In this document: positions 8,363-16,324 of the stretch, in pieces | How positions within the stretch are numbered: the stretch's first letter is position 1 | How the letters are laid out: every line of letters starts with the position of its first letter | The notes under the pieces: generated by a model | Told to the model about the DNA's origin: nothing | Database searches by the model: none | Seen by the model: the letters and a program-made list of their open reading frames with translations, nothing else | Translations under genes and position numbers: made by a program | DNA from: Fidelibacterota bacterium UBA2125 | GTDB lineage: Bacteria > Fidelibacterota > Marinisomatia > Marinisomatales > S15-B10 | Length of the DNA: 39,140 nucleotides | Direction: 5' to 3' | NCBI GenBank assembly: GCA_002329125.1 | Contig: DCXX01000009.1 | Coordinates: forward strand, 1 to 39,140

Positions 8363-10921
8363 ATGTTGAAAAAATCAATTTTGTTTTTTGTTGTTTCACT
8401 CTCAGTTTGGTCCTGTTCTGTAGATACAGAGAGCACATCAATTCTTCATCCCTCTGAATATTTTGGGCGTAAGATCGGGGACCCCGGTGTTTTGATCCCT
8501 CACTCAAAGATACTTGAGTACTATCGTTTCATGGAAGAGCGGAGTGACAGAGTGAAAGTTGTGGAAATAGGTGAAACCACTGAAGGTCGGCCGTTCTATT
8601 ATGCCATTGTTACCTCACCGGAGAATCACGCCCGCCTTGATAATTTGATTAATATGAATAGCAAACTCTACGATCCTCGTGGTGTGTCTGATGGCGAAAT
8701 CCAGAAAATTATACGAGAAGGGAAGACATTCATGGTTGCTAACCATCAGATTCACTCCACTGAAGTGGGCGCTTCGCAAGGTGCGCTCCTTATGGCTCAT
8801 CGCATGGCGACTGGTAATGATCATGAAGTAACACGTATTTTGGATAATGTTGTCCTGATCCACGTTCCAGTTCACAACCCGGATGGTCAGGAGAGAGTCT
8901 ATGAGTGGCTCGATGAGTGGCGTGGTACGGACCACGAAAATAGCCGTCCTCCTTTCCTGTATCAAAAATATGTAGGCCACGACAACAACCGAGACTGGTA
9001 TATGTTTACGCAGGTTGAAACACAACTCTCCATCAAGATCCAGAACAAGTTCCACCCTCAGTTCACCCTTGACCAGCATCAGATGGGTTCCAGGGGTGCC
9101 CGAATCTTTGTTCCTCCTTTTGAAGATCCTTGGGAGCCGGGTATTGATCCAGCCCTCATTGCATCCAACAATATGATTGGGACTTACATGGGCCAATACC
9201 TTACCTCTCGAGGATTAAAAGGTGTGGAGTGGAAAAACCGTTATGATGCTTGGACGCCAGCCCGAGCCTATTATCATTACCACGGTGGCGTACGCATTTT
9301 GACGGAAGTGGCGAGCGCCAATTTTGCCGATGAAATTGATATCCCTTTTGACAGTCTCAATGCCGATTATCAACGCATACGGTGGAATTTTCCCATGCCT
9401 TGGGAGGGAGGTATGTGGACTTTTAAGGAGATTGTGAATTATCACTACACTTCTTCCATGTCTGCCTTGCTTGCAGGCGCAGACCTGCGGGAACAACTCC
9501 TTGCAGGTATGGCTGTTTCTCAAAAACGGTCTATTCAACCAGGTGAAAATTCTCCATTTGCTTTTATAATTCCTGATAATCAAACTGATCCTCCCACTGC
9601 TACAAAACTTCTCCAAGTCCTGGAGATGGCCGATGTTGAGATTGAAAAAGCCTCCACCTCTTTTTCTGTTTCTGGCAAAAAGTATGGCGAGGGATCACAC
9701 GTTATCAGGTATGCGCAGCCAGCTGGTCGATTCGCGAAAACTGTTCTGGAGCAACAGGATTACCCGAAGATTTTCATGTATGAAGGAGGTCCTTTAGATC
9801 CTCCCTATGATGTAACGGCACATACATTGCCTCTTCTAATGAATGTGGATGTCGATTTTGTCTATGAACCTTTTTCGGTCAACTTGAACAAAGTAGATGA
9901 GATTCAATTTTCCAAAGGTTCTGTAAAAGATGGCAGCAATACCGTGGCATGGCTTCTGGATCCCCGGATTAATCACAGTTATTCGGCGGCTGTTGAGCTG
10001 GCCAATCATGGGCTGTCCCGATCGATGGAACGGTTTACTGCGGGGGGTACTGTCTGGCCCGCTGGAACATTTGTTCTTGAAAGGCGCTCTTCCGATGAAA
10101 TGATAGGAGAAATGGCGGGCCTTGTGAAAGATATTGCTTCACAATTTCATATTAATATCACAGGCGTGGATGATTTTCCTAATGTTTCCTTAATACCTGT
10201 AGATGCGCCAAAAGTTGCTATTTATCAAAGTTATTCACCCAGCATGCCTGAGGGGTGGTTCAGATGGGTGCTCGATGAACACAAAATCCCGTACGATAGC
10301 ATTCATTATAACGATATCAATGATGATGGGTTGTCCAACTATTCTGTCATCTTTTTACCTCCGGGAGGCGGATCTCCAAAGATGATGGTTGAAGGTGAGA
10401 CGAATATGGAAAACCCAAAACCACCAGCTTATGCCCGTGGGATTGGCGAAGAAGGTGTTGATGCTCTTGATAAGTTTGTCCAAGGCGGCGGGATTTTGTA
10501 TACCTGGTCAGGAGCTTGGCGCTTTCTGGAACAATATATGAATATCGACGTAAAGGCCGTAAATGATGGTTTAGATAGGACAGAGTTCAATATTCCCGGT
10601 TCACTTTTAAGAGTAAATGTAGACACCAGTCATCCTATCGGTTTTGGCCTTACCGATGAGACAGCCATCTTCTTCCGGCGGGACAGTGCCTGGCCTGCCG
10701 ATATGGGTGGCGCAAATGTGATTGCAAGTTATCCTCCTGATGATCTACTGTTGTCGGGGTGGATTCAGGGTGAGGACGTACTAGTCAATCAGGCTGCTAT
10801 GGTTGAAATTCCCCGCGGTAAGGGGAGAATGATTATGACGGGGTTCTATCCAGAATACAGAGGCCAGGCTCACCAAACCTACAAAATGATGTTCAACGCC
10901 ATTTTCTATGCTGGTAATTGA
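8363..10921 (+). CDS. M14 zinc carboxypeptidase-like lipoprotein with C-terminal GATase-like domain
   Basis: An 852-residue exported metallopeptidase. The signal peptide ends in VWSC, making Cys18 the probable lipid anchor. The peptidase M14 domain covers about 25-345: the zinc motif HSTE (His131, Glu134), a second zinc His in DQHQ (His239), NPDG near 172-175 and NNRDW near 208-212 for substrate binding, and the catalytic Glu315 in ILTEVAS. A long C-terminal part (about 590-852) contains a segment starting at KVAIYQSY and a VIFLPPGGG turn resembling class I glutamine-amidotransferase-like folds, which may be non-catalytic. Long M14 proteins of this kind are common in marine FCB bacteria and probably digest peptides outside the cell. 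Cargo and cleavage specificity are unknown. Confidence 0.88.
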   Translation: MLKKSILFFVVSLSVWSCSVDTESTSILHPSEYFGRKIGDPGVLIPHSKILEYYRFMEERSDRVKVVEIGETTEGRPFYYAIVTSPENHARLDNLINMNSKLYDPRGVSDGEIQKIIREGKTFMVANHQIHSTEVGASQGALLMAHRMATGNDHEVTRILDNVVLIHVPVHNPDGQERVYEWLDEWRGTDHENSRPPFLYQKYVGHDNNRDWYMFTQVETQLSIKIQNKFHPQFTLDQHQMGSRGARIFVPPFEDPWEPGIDPALIASNNMIGTYMGQYLTSRGLKGVEWKNRYDAWTPARAYYHYHGGVRILTEVASANFADEIDIPFDSLNADYQRIRWNFPMPWEGGMWTFKEIVNYHYTSSMSALLAGADLREQLLAGMAVSQKRSIQPGENSPFAFIIPDNQTDPPTATKLLQVLEMADVEIEKASTSFSVSGKKYGEGSHVIRYAQPAGRFAKTVLEQQDYPKIFMYEGGPLDPPYDVTAHTLPLLMNVDVDFVYEPFSVNLNKVDEIQFSKGSVKDGSNTVAWLLDPRINHSYSAAVELANHGLSRSMERFTAGGTVWPAGTFVLERRSSDEMIGEMAGLVKDIASQFHINITGVDDFPNVSLIPVDAPKVAIYQSYSPSMPEGWFRWVLDEHKIPYDSIHYNDINDDGLSNYSVIFLPPGGGSPKMMVEGETNMENPKPPAYARGIGEEGVDALDKFVQGGGILYTWSGAWRFLEQYMNIDVKAVNDGLDRTEFNIPGSLLRVNVDTSHPIGFGLTDETAIFFRRDSAWPADMGGANVIASYPPDDLLLSGWIQGEDVLVNQAAMVEIPRGKGRMIMTGFYPEYRGQAHQTYKMMFNAIFYAGN

Positions 10922-11008
10922 TGAGTGTAGAGAGAAAGGGGCAAATGGGCCGTGATTTGAACTCTCTGCAATGTTCCGTAAACTTGTAACAAACAATAGC
11001 TAATATAA

Positions 11009-11551
11009 ATGGATGTAAAGAAAATAGTTGCTGTCGCTCTTATAGTTATGGGAGTGCTCGTTGCTGGTATATTTTTTAGCGATAATGAGGGGAATGCGTC
11101 TCCAGCTGTGGCTGAAGTCGCATCAGTTTCAGAAGTTTCTTCCTCCAATAAAGCACCCGATTTTACTCTAAGTGATATGAATGGCAATGAAGTTTCTCTG
11201 TCTGATTTCCAAGGGAATATAGTCATCATAAACTTTTGGGCTACCTGGTGCGGCCCGTGTCGATTCGAAATTCCTGACCTTATTGATCTGCAGGAAAAAT
11301 ATAACGGGGATCTGGTTGTTCTTGGTGTCTCTCTCGATTATGACGGCCCGTCGGTCGTTCCTCAATTTGCTGAAAGGTTGGGAATCAGTTATCCAGTTCT
11401 TTACGGTAATGGGCGGGTTGCGAACCGTTACGGCGGTGTTACCGGTATCCCCACAACTTTTGTCATCGACAGGGATATGAATGTCTACAGGCGATACATG
11501 GGCTACCGTCCCCAAACTGTCTTTGAAAAAGATATCCAGGATCTGATCTAA
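11009..11551 (+). CDS. TlpA/ResA-type thioredoxin-fold protein
   Basis: A 180-residue membrane-anchored or exported thiol-disulfide protein. Residues 5-23 are a single hydrophobic segment, followed by a Ser/Ala-rich linker to about 47 and a TlpA-like domain. The redox motif is WCGPC (Cys81 and Cys84), and the cis-proline is Pro148 in TGIPTT. Such proteins reduce apocytochrome thiols during cytochrome c maturation or other envelope disulfides. A pentaheme cytochrome gene lies about 1.2 kb downstream, beyond a terminator and promoter, so a role in its maturation is plausible but unproven. No clear ribosome site precedes the ATG. Confidence 0.88.
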   Translation: MDVKKIVAVALIVMGVLVAGIFFSDNEGNASPAVAEVASVSEVSSSNKAPDFTLSDMNGNEVSLSDFQGNIVIINFWATWCGPCRFEIPDLIDLQEKYNGDLVVLGVSLDYDGPSVVPQFAERLGISYPVLYGNGRVANRYGGVTGIPTTFVIDRDMNVYRRYMGYRPQTVFEKDIQDLI

Positions 11552-11566
11552 ACTATTAACTGATGG

Positions 11567-11591
11567 AAAAGCCGGAGCCCCTTTCGGCTTT
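11567..11591 (+). terminator. Likely intrinsic terminator after the TlpA-like gene
   Basis: AAAGCCG and CGGCTTT pair across a 10-base loop, starting 16 bases after the TlpA stop. The following sequence is pyrimidine-rich but has only a broken T-run, so termination may be partial. It separates the TlpA gene from the cytochrome unit. Confidence 0.55.
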
Positions 11592-11598
11592 CACTTCT

Positions 11599-11627
11599 TT
11601 GAGAATAATCTTCTTTTGGGTTATACT
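11599..11627 (+). promoter_or_regulatory. Sigma-70-like promoter for the cytochrome unit
   Basis: TTGAGA (11599-11604) and TATACT (11622-11627) are separated by exactly 17 bases, each matching five of six consensus positions. It sits between the terminator hairpin and the beta-propeller gene at 11661, giving a leader of about 27 bases. This is the best promoter match I found in the window. Confidence 0.6.
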
Positions 11628-11660
11628 TAATTCATGGAGATTCAATAGAGACAGAAGATA

Positions 11661-12734
11661 ATGAAACATTTACGTTTTCTTTTCTTCTCCATGGTTTTAC
11701 TTACGAGTTGTAATGATCCCATTGGAGAGGAGACTGTTATCAAAGCTTATGTTACTCTTCAGGGTATTGATCAGGTTGCGGTGGTGGATATTGCCGGCAG
11801 AGAAGTTATGAAATATGTAGATGTGGATATCCTCAACACTGGTGACCGCCCTCATTACGTTGTTGTAGACCAAATGCACGGATACTGGTATGTAACACTC
11901 ATCTCTTCAGGCTATGTGCTGAAATTCGATATAAAAGATGATGAATTGGTTGATTCGGTAAAAGTGGACAATATGCCTGCCCTTATGGCAATTGATGCCT
12001 CGACCCAGACACTCTATGTCTCCCGGTTCATGCCCATGCCGGCCATGGGTATGATGGGTTCTAATTCCACGGTGATCAATGTCATTGACGCAGCTACCAT
12101 GACGGTCACTGGTGATGTATCGGTGGGAGCTCGGTCGCCTCACGGTATTGCTATCAGTTCCGATGGTAAGACCCTTTGGGTAGTCAGCAATGAGGCTTCC
12201 CACTTTTTCAAAATCCAAACCTCCCAGATGTATATCGAAGGTTATAAACCTGAAAGTTTCAAGTTGGGTCACAATGTACCCGACAGTTATGCCATTAACG
12301 ACATGTTTTATAATGCTTTGGAACTTGAGTTGAGCCATGATGACACGAAACTTTTCGTCACCTGCTCAGGATCAGATGAGGTGCGGGTTTTTAACACTGT
12401 TACCGGTGATAGTCTTGATACATACCCACTTGCCAAACAGCCTTGGCACCTTGTTTTAAGTGATGATGATAAGAACCTATTTGTGACCAACAGAAGCGGA
12501 GGGAGTATAAGTAAGATCAATCTTTCCAATGGATCTGTTTCAGTTCTCTCTGATAGCCTTATTGCTTTGCCACACGGGTGTGGTCTGACAACAGATGAAA
12601 CAAATCTTTTGGTAAGCTCTTCGGAGGGTAACCGGCTTTTAGTCATAGATACAGAATCGATGGTTATTTCGGATGTCATCAACCTAGAAACGCCTATGTC
12701 AATGCCAACAGGTCTTGCCGTAGTTCGGGAATAG
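11661..12734 (+). CDS. YVTN-type beta-propeller lipoprotein
   Basis: A 357-residue exported protein with a lipobox LLTSC (Cys17). The mature chain consists of repeated blade-like units of about 40 residues, with strands such as TLYVSRF, TLWVVSN, KLFVTCSG and NLFVTNRSG, followed by VINVIDAATM or VRVFNTVTG type turns. This matches the YncE/YVTN or methylamine-dehydrogenase-like propeller class, used as binding platforms or in electron-transfer partners. A Met-rich insertion MPMPAMGMM (124-132) stands out and could bind copper(I). It is the first gene of a unit with a pentaheme cytochrome and a sorting-domain protein. Its ligand is unknown. Confidence 0.82.
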   Translation: MKHLRFLFFSMVLLTSCNDPIGEETVIKAYVTLQGIDQVAVVDIAGREVMKYVDVDILNTGDRPHYVVVDQMHGYWYVTLISSGYVLKFDIKDDELVDSVKVDNMPALMAIDASTQTLYVSRFMPMPAMGMMGSNSTVINVIDAATMTVTGDVSVGARSPHGIAISSDGKTLWVVSNEASHFFKIQTSQMYIEGYKPESFKLGHNVPDSYAINDMFYNALELELSHDDTKLFVTCSGSDEVRVFNTVTGDSLDTYPLAKQPWHLVLSDDDKNLFVTNRSGGSISKINLSNGSVSVLSDSLIALPHGCGLTTDETNLLVSSSEGNRLLVIDTESMVISDVINLETPMSMPTGLAVVRE

Positions 12735-12746
12735 TAAAAAGCTATT

Positions 12747-14159
12747 GTGTATTATATCAAAAAATTTCTTCTGATCGTCATTTTTTTTCTTGTCGGCTGT
12801 GAACACACCCAAGATTTAACCCGGCTTGAAGAACAAAAACTCCCCATTCAAACCTCCTTTAAGATAACGGACTTTGAGCCAGCAACGGATTGCAAATCTT
12901 GTCATCCCGTCCATTACAAAGAGTGGTCTGGCTCAATGCACGCTTATGCCCTGAAGGATCCTCTCTGGTTTTCCCTACAAAAGAAGGAGCAGGCTCACTT
13001 TTCGGCTGAAGGAAAGGAGCTTGGCCAATTTTGTATCATGTGCCACAGTCCCGTCGCCTTTCTTACGGATGCTATCGAAGAGCCGTCATCATTTTCTATA
13101 AGTGACACTTCTAAATACGCGCCTCAGATACAGGAAGGAATTGGTTGTTCATTTTGCCACTCAACAACACATTTTTCTCCTACTACCGACGCTTATCCTG
13201 CAATTGAAGAGACTGATATTATAGAATTTTATCTGAATACAGGTGATGTGAAATATGGGACAATCAGAAATCCCATCTCAAACAATTTCCATGAATCGGA
13301 GTACCATCCAGATTATGACAACTCTGAATATTGTCGGGGTTGTCACAACCTGACTATTGATGGTCAAGGTGCTGAAATGACTTTCACTGAATGGTCCGGA
13401 ACTGCCTTTGAAGCAATGGGTGTAGAGTGCCAAAGTTGTCATATGGCAACATACGCTGGCTATGCGGTTGATAAAGATCAATTTCCTGAAGCGCCCTACC
13501 GGGAAAATCTTCACAACCACACATTTGCAGGTATTGATCAGGCGCTAACATTCTTCAGGGAAGAGGAGTCCCAGGTTACAGCTATCCAAAACCTGTTGAA
13601 GTCAGCAGCTGAGATGAATTTTGCATCACCTCTTCCCGATTCTCTCAAAAACGGCGAAACTTTGGAGCTAAGCGTACTGGTGACCAACAGCTCAGGTCAC
13701 AATCTTCCTACGGGAACAACTTTTTCCCGGCAGCTGTGGGTTGAAGTGACGGCTGTGGCAGGAGGTGATACCATTTACCGCAGCGGTAACCAAAATGATG
13801 AGGATGACCTCTATGATTTTCACATTAATCCTGACGGCACAGAAGATCCTGATCTAACACTTTTTAGAACAGTCCTCTATAATGCTGAGGGAGACTCAGG
13901 ACTCCGCCAAGTTGCTGTAGAGCGGTTTGTGCGAAAAACAGACACCACCCTTCCTGTTCAAGGATCGAGAATAGTCCTCTACAGTTTTTCTGTTCCAGAC
14001 GATTCTCAAGGCAATCTTGATTTGACAATTCGACTCCGTTTTAGGGCTTTGCCACCGTTTTTTGTGAGAGAATTTGGATCCGGGATTGAGGCGCTACCCC
14101 TGAACATTTTTAATATTGCTGAGCTGACTGAAACTATTCCTATTCGGTCATCACAATGA
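12747..14159 (+). CDS. Pentaheme c-type cytochrome, lipoprotein
   Basis: A 470-residue exported cytochrome with five CxxCH heme-attachment motifs: 49-53, 96-100, 134-138, 196-200 and 228-232. The order and spacing, and extra histidines such as His65, resemble the cytochrome c554/multiheme family. The signal ends in LVGC (Cys18), so it is probably lipid-anchored. After residue 290 a heme-free beta-sandwich-like domain carries GHNLPTG (317-323), a motif often seen at the end of such multiheme proteins. It starts with GTG, 12 bases after the propeller gene, and its stop overlaps the next start (ATGA). It likely passes electrons in the periplasm or at the cell surface; the donor and acceptor are unknown. 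Confidence 0.93.
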   Translation: MYYIKKFLLIVIFFLVGCEHTQDLTRLEEQKLPIQTSFKITDFEPATDCKSCHPVHYKEWSGSMHAYALKDPLWFSLQKKEQAHFSAEGKELGQFCIMCHSPVAFLTDAIEEPSSFSISDTSKYAPQIQEGIGCSFCHSTTHFSPTTDAYPAIEETDIIEFYLNTGDVKYGTIRNPISNNFHESEYHPDYDNSEYCRGCHNLTIDGQGAEMTFTEWSGTAFEAMGVECQSCHMATYAGYAVDKDQFPEAPYRENLHNHTFAGIDQALTFFREEESQVTAIQNLLKSAAEMNFASPLPDSLKNGETLELSVLVTNSSGHNLPTGTTFSRQLWVEVTAVAGGDTIYRSGNQNDEDDLYDFHINPDGTEDPDLTLFRTVLYNAEGDSGLRQVAVERFVRKTDTTLPVQGSRIVLYSFSVPDDSQGNLDLTIRLRFRALPPFFVREFGSGIEALPLNIFNIAELTETIPIRSSQ

Positions 14160-16258
14160 GGCGGGCCATCAGGCTCACTTTACTTACACTGTTACCATTT
14201 TGCCTGTGGGCTCAAACCTTGACCCGCATGGTGGCGCAGTTTCCTGTGATTGTTGAAGGAGATACATTGAGCATGCCATTCTCAGGGGGGTTCAACGGTC
14301 CTGTACCTCAGTTTCTTGACTGGGATGATGACGGTTTTCTGGATTTGTTCATCACCGATGGTGATGGACGCATTCAACATTATGAGACCGATGGATCAAC
14401 ACCGGATTTTTTCACACTTATGACGCGCTCCTTTAATGATCTTATCATCGGATTCTGGTTCCGTTTTATCGATTATGACCTGGACGGTGACCATGATCTT
14501 ATCTTTTCGAGTGCATTCCCGGTAGCAGGTGGTGCTTATGCATGTGTTGTCTACGAAAATGTAGACGGCACTCTTACTTTGAGAACAGAGAGCCTGTTGG
14601 ATGATCAAGGTAGAGTGCTCTCAGTTGGCTCGGTTGTGATTCCCACTATTGCTGATATAGACGGGGACGATTGGCCAGACCTCTTCATCGGTAGTGTGGC
14701 CGGCACAGTGACCAAGTACCGCAATTTGGGAATGAGGGATAATCTTCCTCTTTTCCAATTTCAGACCAACACTTTCCAAAATATTATGTTGGTCTGGTCA
14801 CCGGGGAGAGGGAGACTTCATGGCGCCAGCGCATTGGAATTTTTTGACATAGATGCTGACGGAGATAAAGATCTTTTCTGGGGTGATTTATATCAGCCAG
14901 GGCTTTTCTTTCTAGAAAACATAGGGGATTCAGAAGTTCCTGTCATTCTCGATAGTCTAGTAGAGGTTGAATATCCACCCCAGTCTCCCCTTAAGACAGC
15001 TGGTTTCAATGTACCTAGATTCTCCGACCTGGACGGTGATGGTGACAGCGAACTTTTTGCGGGTGTCCAGTCAGGCGTTTATGGTACCGATTTTGTAAAC
15101 AACTTCGTTTATTACTCAAATAAGGGGAGTGACACACTAGCAAATTTTGTCCATGAAAGGGATAATTTTCTTAAAGTCCTCGATCTTGGTTCGGCATCCG
15201 TACCTGTCTTTGCTGACATAGACAATGATGGTGATGAGGATCTGTTCGTAGGAAATGAGTTTAATGATGAATTGCCCGGCCTCCGGGGTACCGTTTTTTT
15301 CTTCAGGAATATGGGGGATGCCATAACCCCTGTTTTCAGTCTAGAGGATTCAGCTGTTTTTCCTGATCTCACTGGGAACAACCTTGCTCCGACATTCGGA
15401 GATCTTGACGCTGATGGTGATCTGGATGTGGTGATAGGGGATTGGAATGGCAAGATATTTCATTACGAAAATACAGGAACAGCGGAAGTTGCTAATTTTG
15501 TGTACCGAGGACAGTTTCTGGAAATAGATGTGGGTGGCCTTGCTCATCCGGCGTTGGGTGATCTGGATGGTGATAACGACTTGGATCTAGTCTTAGGACA
15601 GAGTGAGGGTGCCATTATTTACTGGATTAATGAAGGAACCGCTGTTCAAACTGTTTTTGAGTTTCAATCTGAGGATATTTTTTCTGGAACAGACTTGGGA
15701 ACACAGTCGGCACCCTATTTGGTTGACCTTGATGATGACGGCGATCTTGATATCCTTATTGGGAATGCTGCTGGTGAGCTAGTTTTTGCCAAACAAGAGA
15801 ATGGTATTTGGTCAGTAACCAAGACTACACATTTGCCATACTCCGGCCCACAGACCTCACCTGCTACTGCCCATCTGAATGGAGATGCCGAACTTGAACT
15901 GGCGCTGGGGACATGGCACGGCGGACTTCAGCTCTACCAGATTGATATGAGTGCGGCGGCCGCAGAATTCACTCTGTTACCTACTGAGATCGGTCAGCTT
16001 AACACTTATCCTAACCCCTTTAACGGTCGCCTCTCTGTTTCTCTTACCATACCGAACACCGAAACTTTGAACATCTCAGTCTGGAATTTATTAGGTGAGA
16101 AAGTTGGGACCATCAGTGACGGACCTTTACCGGCAGGTCGGCACCGTTTCAGCTGGGAAACTGGGGAACTTTCCTCCGGCATTTATTTTATCAAAGCCGA
16201 ATCTGATGGGGGTACAAAACCGTGGCACACAGTACAAAAAGTGATTTATCTTAAGTAA
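14156..16258 (+). CDS. FG-GAP/VCBS repeat protein with type IX-like sorting domain
   Basis: A 700-residue secreted protein. A Sec signal ends near WAQ (20). The body holds about ten acidic repeats of the form DxDxDGDxDL, for example DYDLDGDHDLI, DIDADGDKDLF, DLDGDGDSELF and DLDADGDLDVV, which are FG-GAP/VCBS calcium-binding propeller blades. Residues about 612-700 form a C-terminal sorting domain: YPNPFNG (618-624), an ISVWNLLGEKV strand, GRHRFSWE and SSGIYFIKAES, as used for type IX secretion in Bacteroidetes relatives. So the protein should reach the cell surface. Its start overlaps the cytochrome stop by four bases, so both are made together. Confidence 0.92.
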   Translation: MRRAIRLTLLTLLPFCLWAQTLTRMVAQFPVIVEGDTLSMPFSGGFNGPVPQFLDWDDDGFLDLFITDGDGRIQHYETDGSTPDFFTLMTRSFNDLIIGFWFRFIDYDLDGDHDLIFSSAFPVAGGAYACVVYENVDGTLTLRTESLLDDQGRVLSVGSVVIPTIADIDGDDWPDLFIGSVAGTVTKYRNLGMRDNLPLFQFQTNTFQNIMLVWSPGRGRLHGASALEFFDIDADGDKDLFWGDLYQPGLFFLENIGDSEVPVILDSLVEVEYPPQSPLKTAGFNVPRFSDLDGDGDSELFAGVQSGVYGTDFVNNFVYYSNKGSDTLANFVHERDNFLKVLDLGSASVPVFADIDNDGDEDLFVGNEFNDELPGLRGTVFFFRNMGDAITPVFSLEDSAVFPDLTGNNLAPTFGDLDADGDLDVVIGDWNGKIFHYENTGTAEVANFVYRGQFLEIDVGGLAHPALGDLDGDNDLDLVLGQSEGAIIYWINEGTAVQTVFEFQSEDIFSGTDLGTQSAPYLVDLDDDGDLDILIGNAAGELVFAKQENGIWSVTKTTHLPYSGPQTSPATAHLNGDAELELALGTWHGGLQLYQIDMSAAAAEFTLLPTEIGQLNTYPNPFNGRLSVSLTIPNTETLNISVWNLLGEKVGTISDGPLPAGRHRFSWETGELSSGIYFIKAESDGGTKPWHTVQKVIYLK

Positions 16259-16313
16259 TTGTGTGAAACTTTTTTTGCATAGAATCATTGAAGCTGTAAA
16301 ACAATTCAATTGA

Positions 16314-16320
16314 AAGGAAG
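16314..16320 (+). promoter_or_regulatory. Ribosome binding site that decides the HtrA start
   Basis: AAGGAAG lies four bases before ATG 16325. It favours that ATG over a TTG fifteen bases upstream that is in the same frame. Confidence 0.6.
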
Positions 16321-16324
16321 TGAA

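Noticed and set aside
15112..15453. Long minus-strand reading frame opposite the FG-GAP gene
   Set aside because: It is an antisense by-product of the repeated Asp/Gly codons and has low-complexity Ser/Arg/Pro content.
16259..16285. TTGTGT and TAGAAT as an htrA promoter
   Set aside because: The spacer is only 15 bases and the first box is poor, so the match is not convincing.
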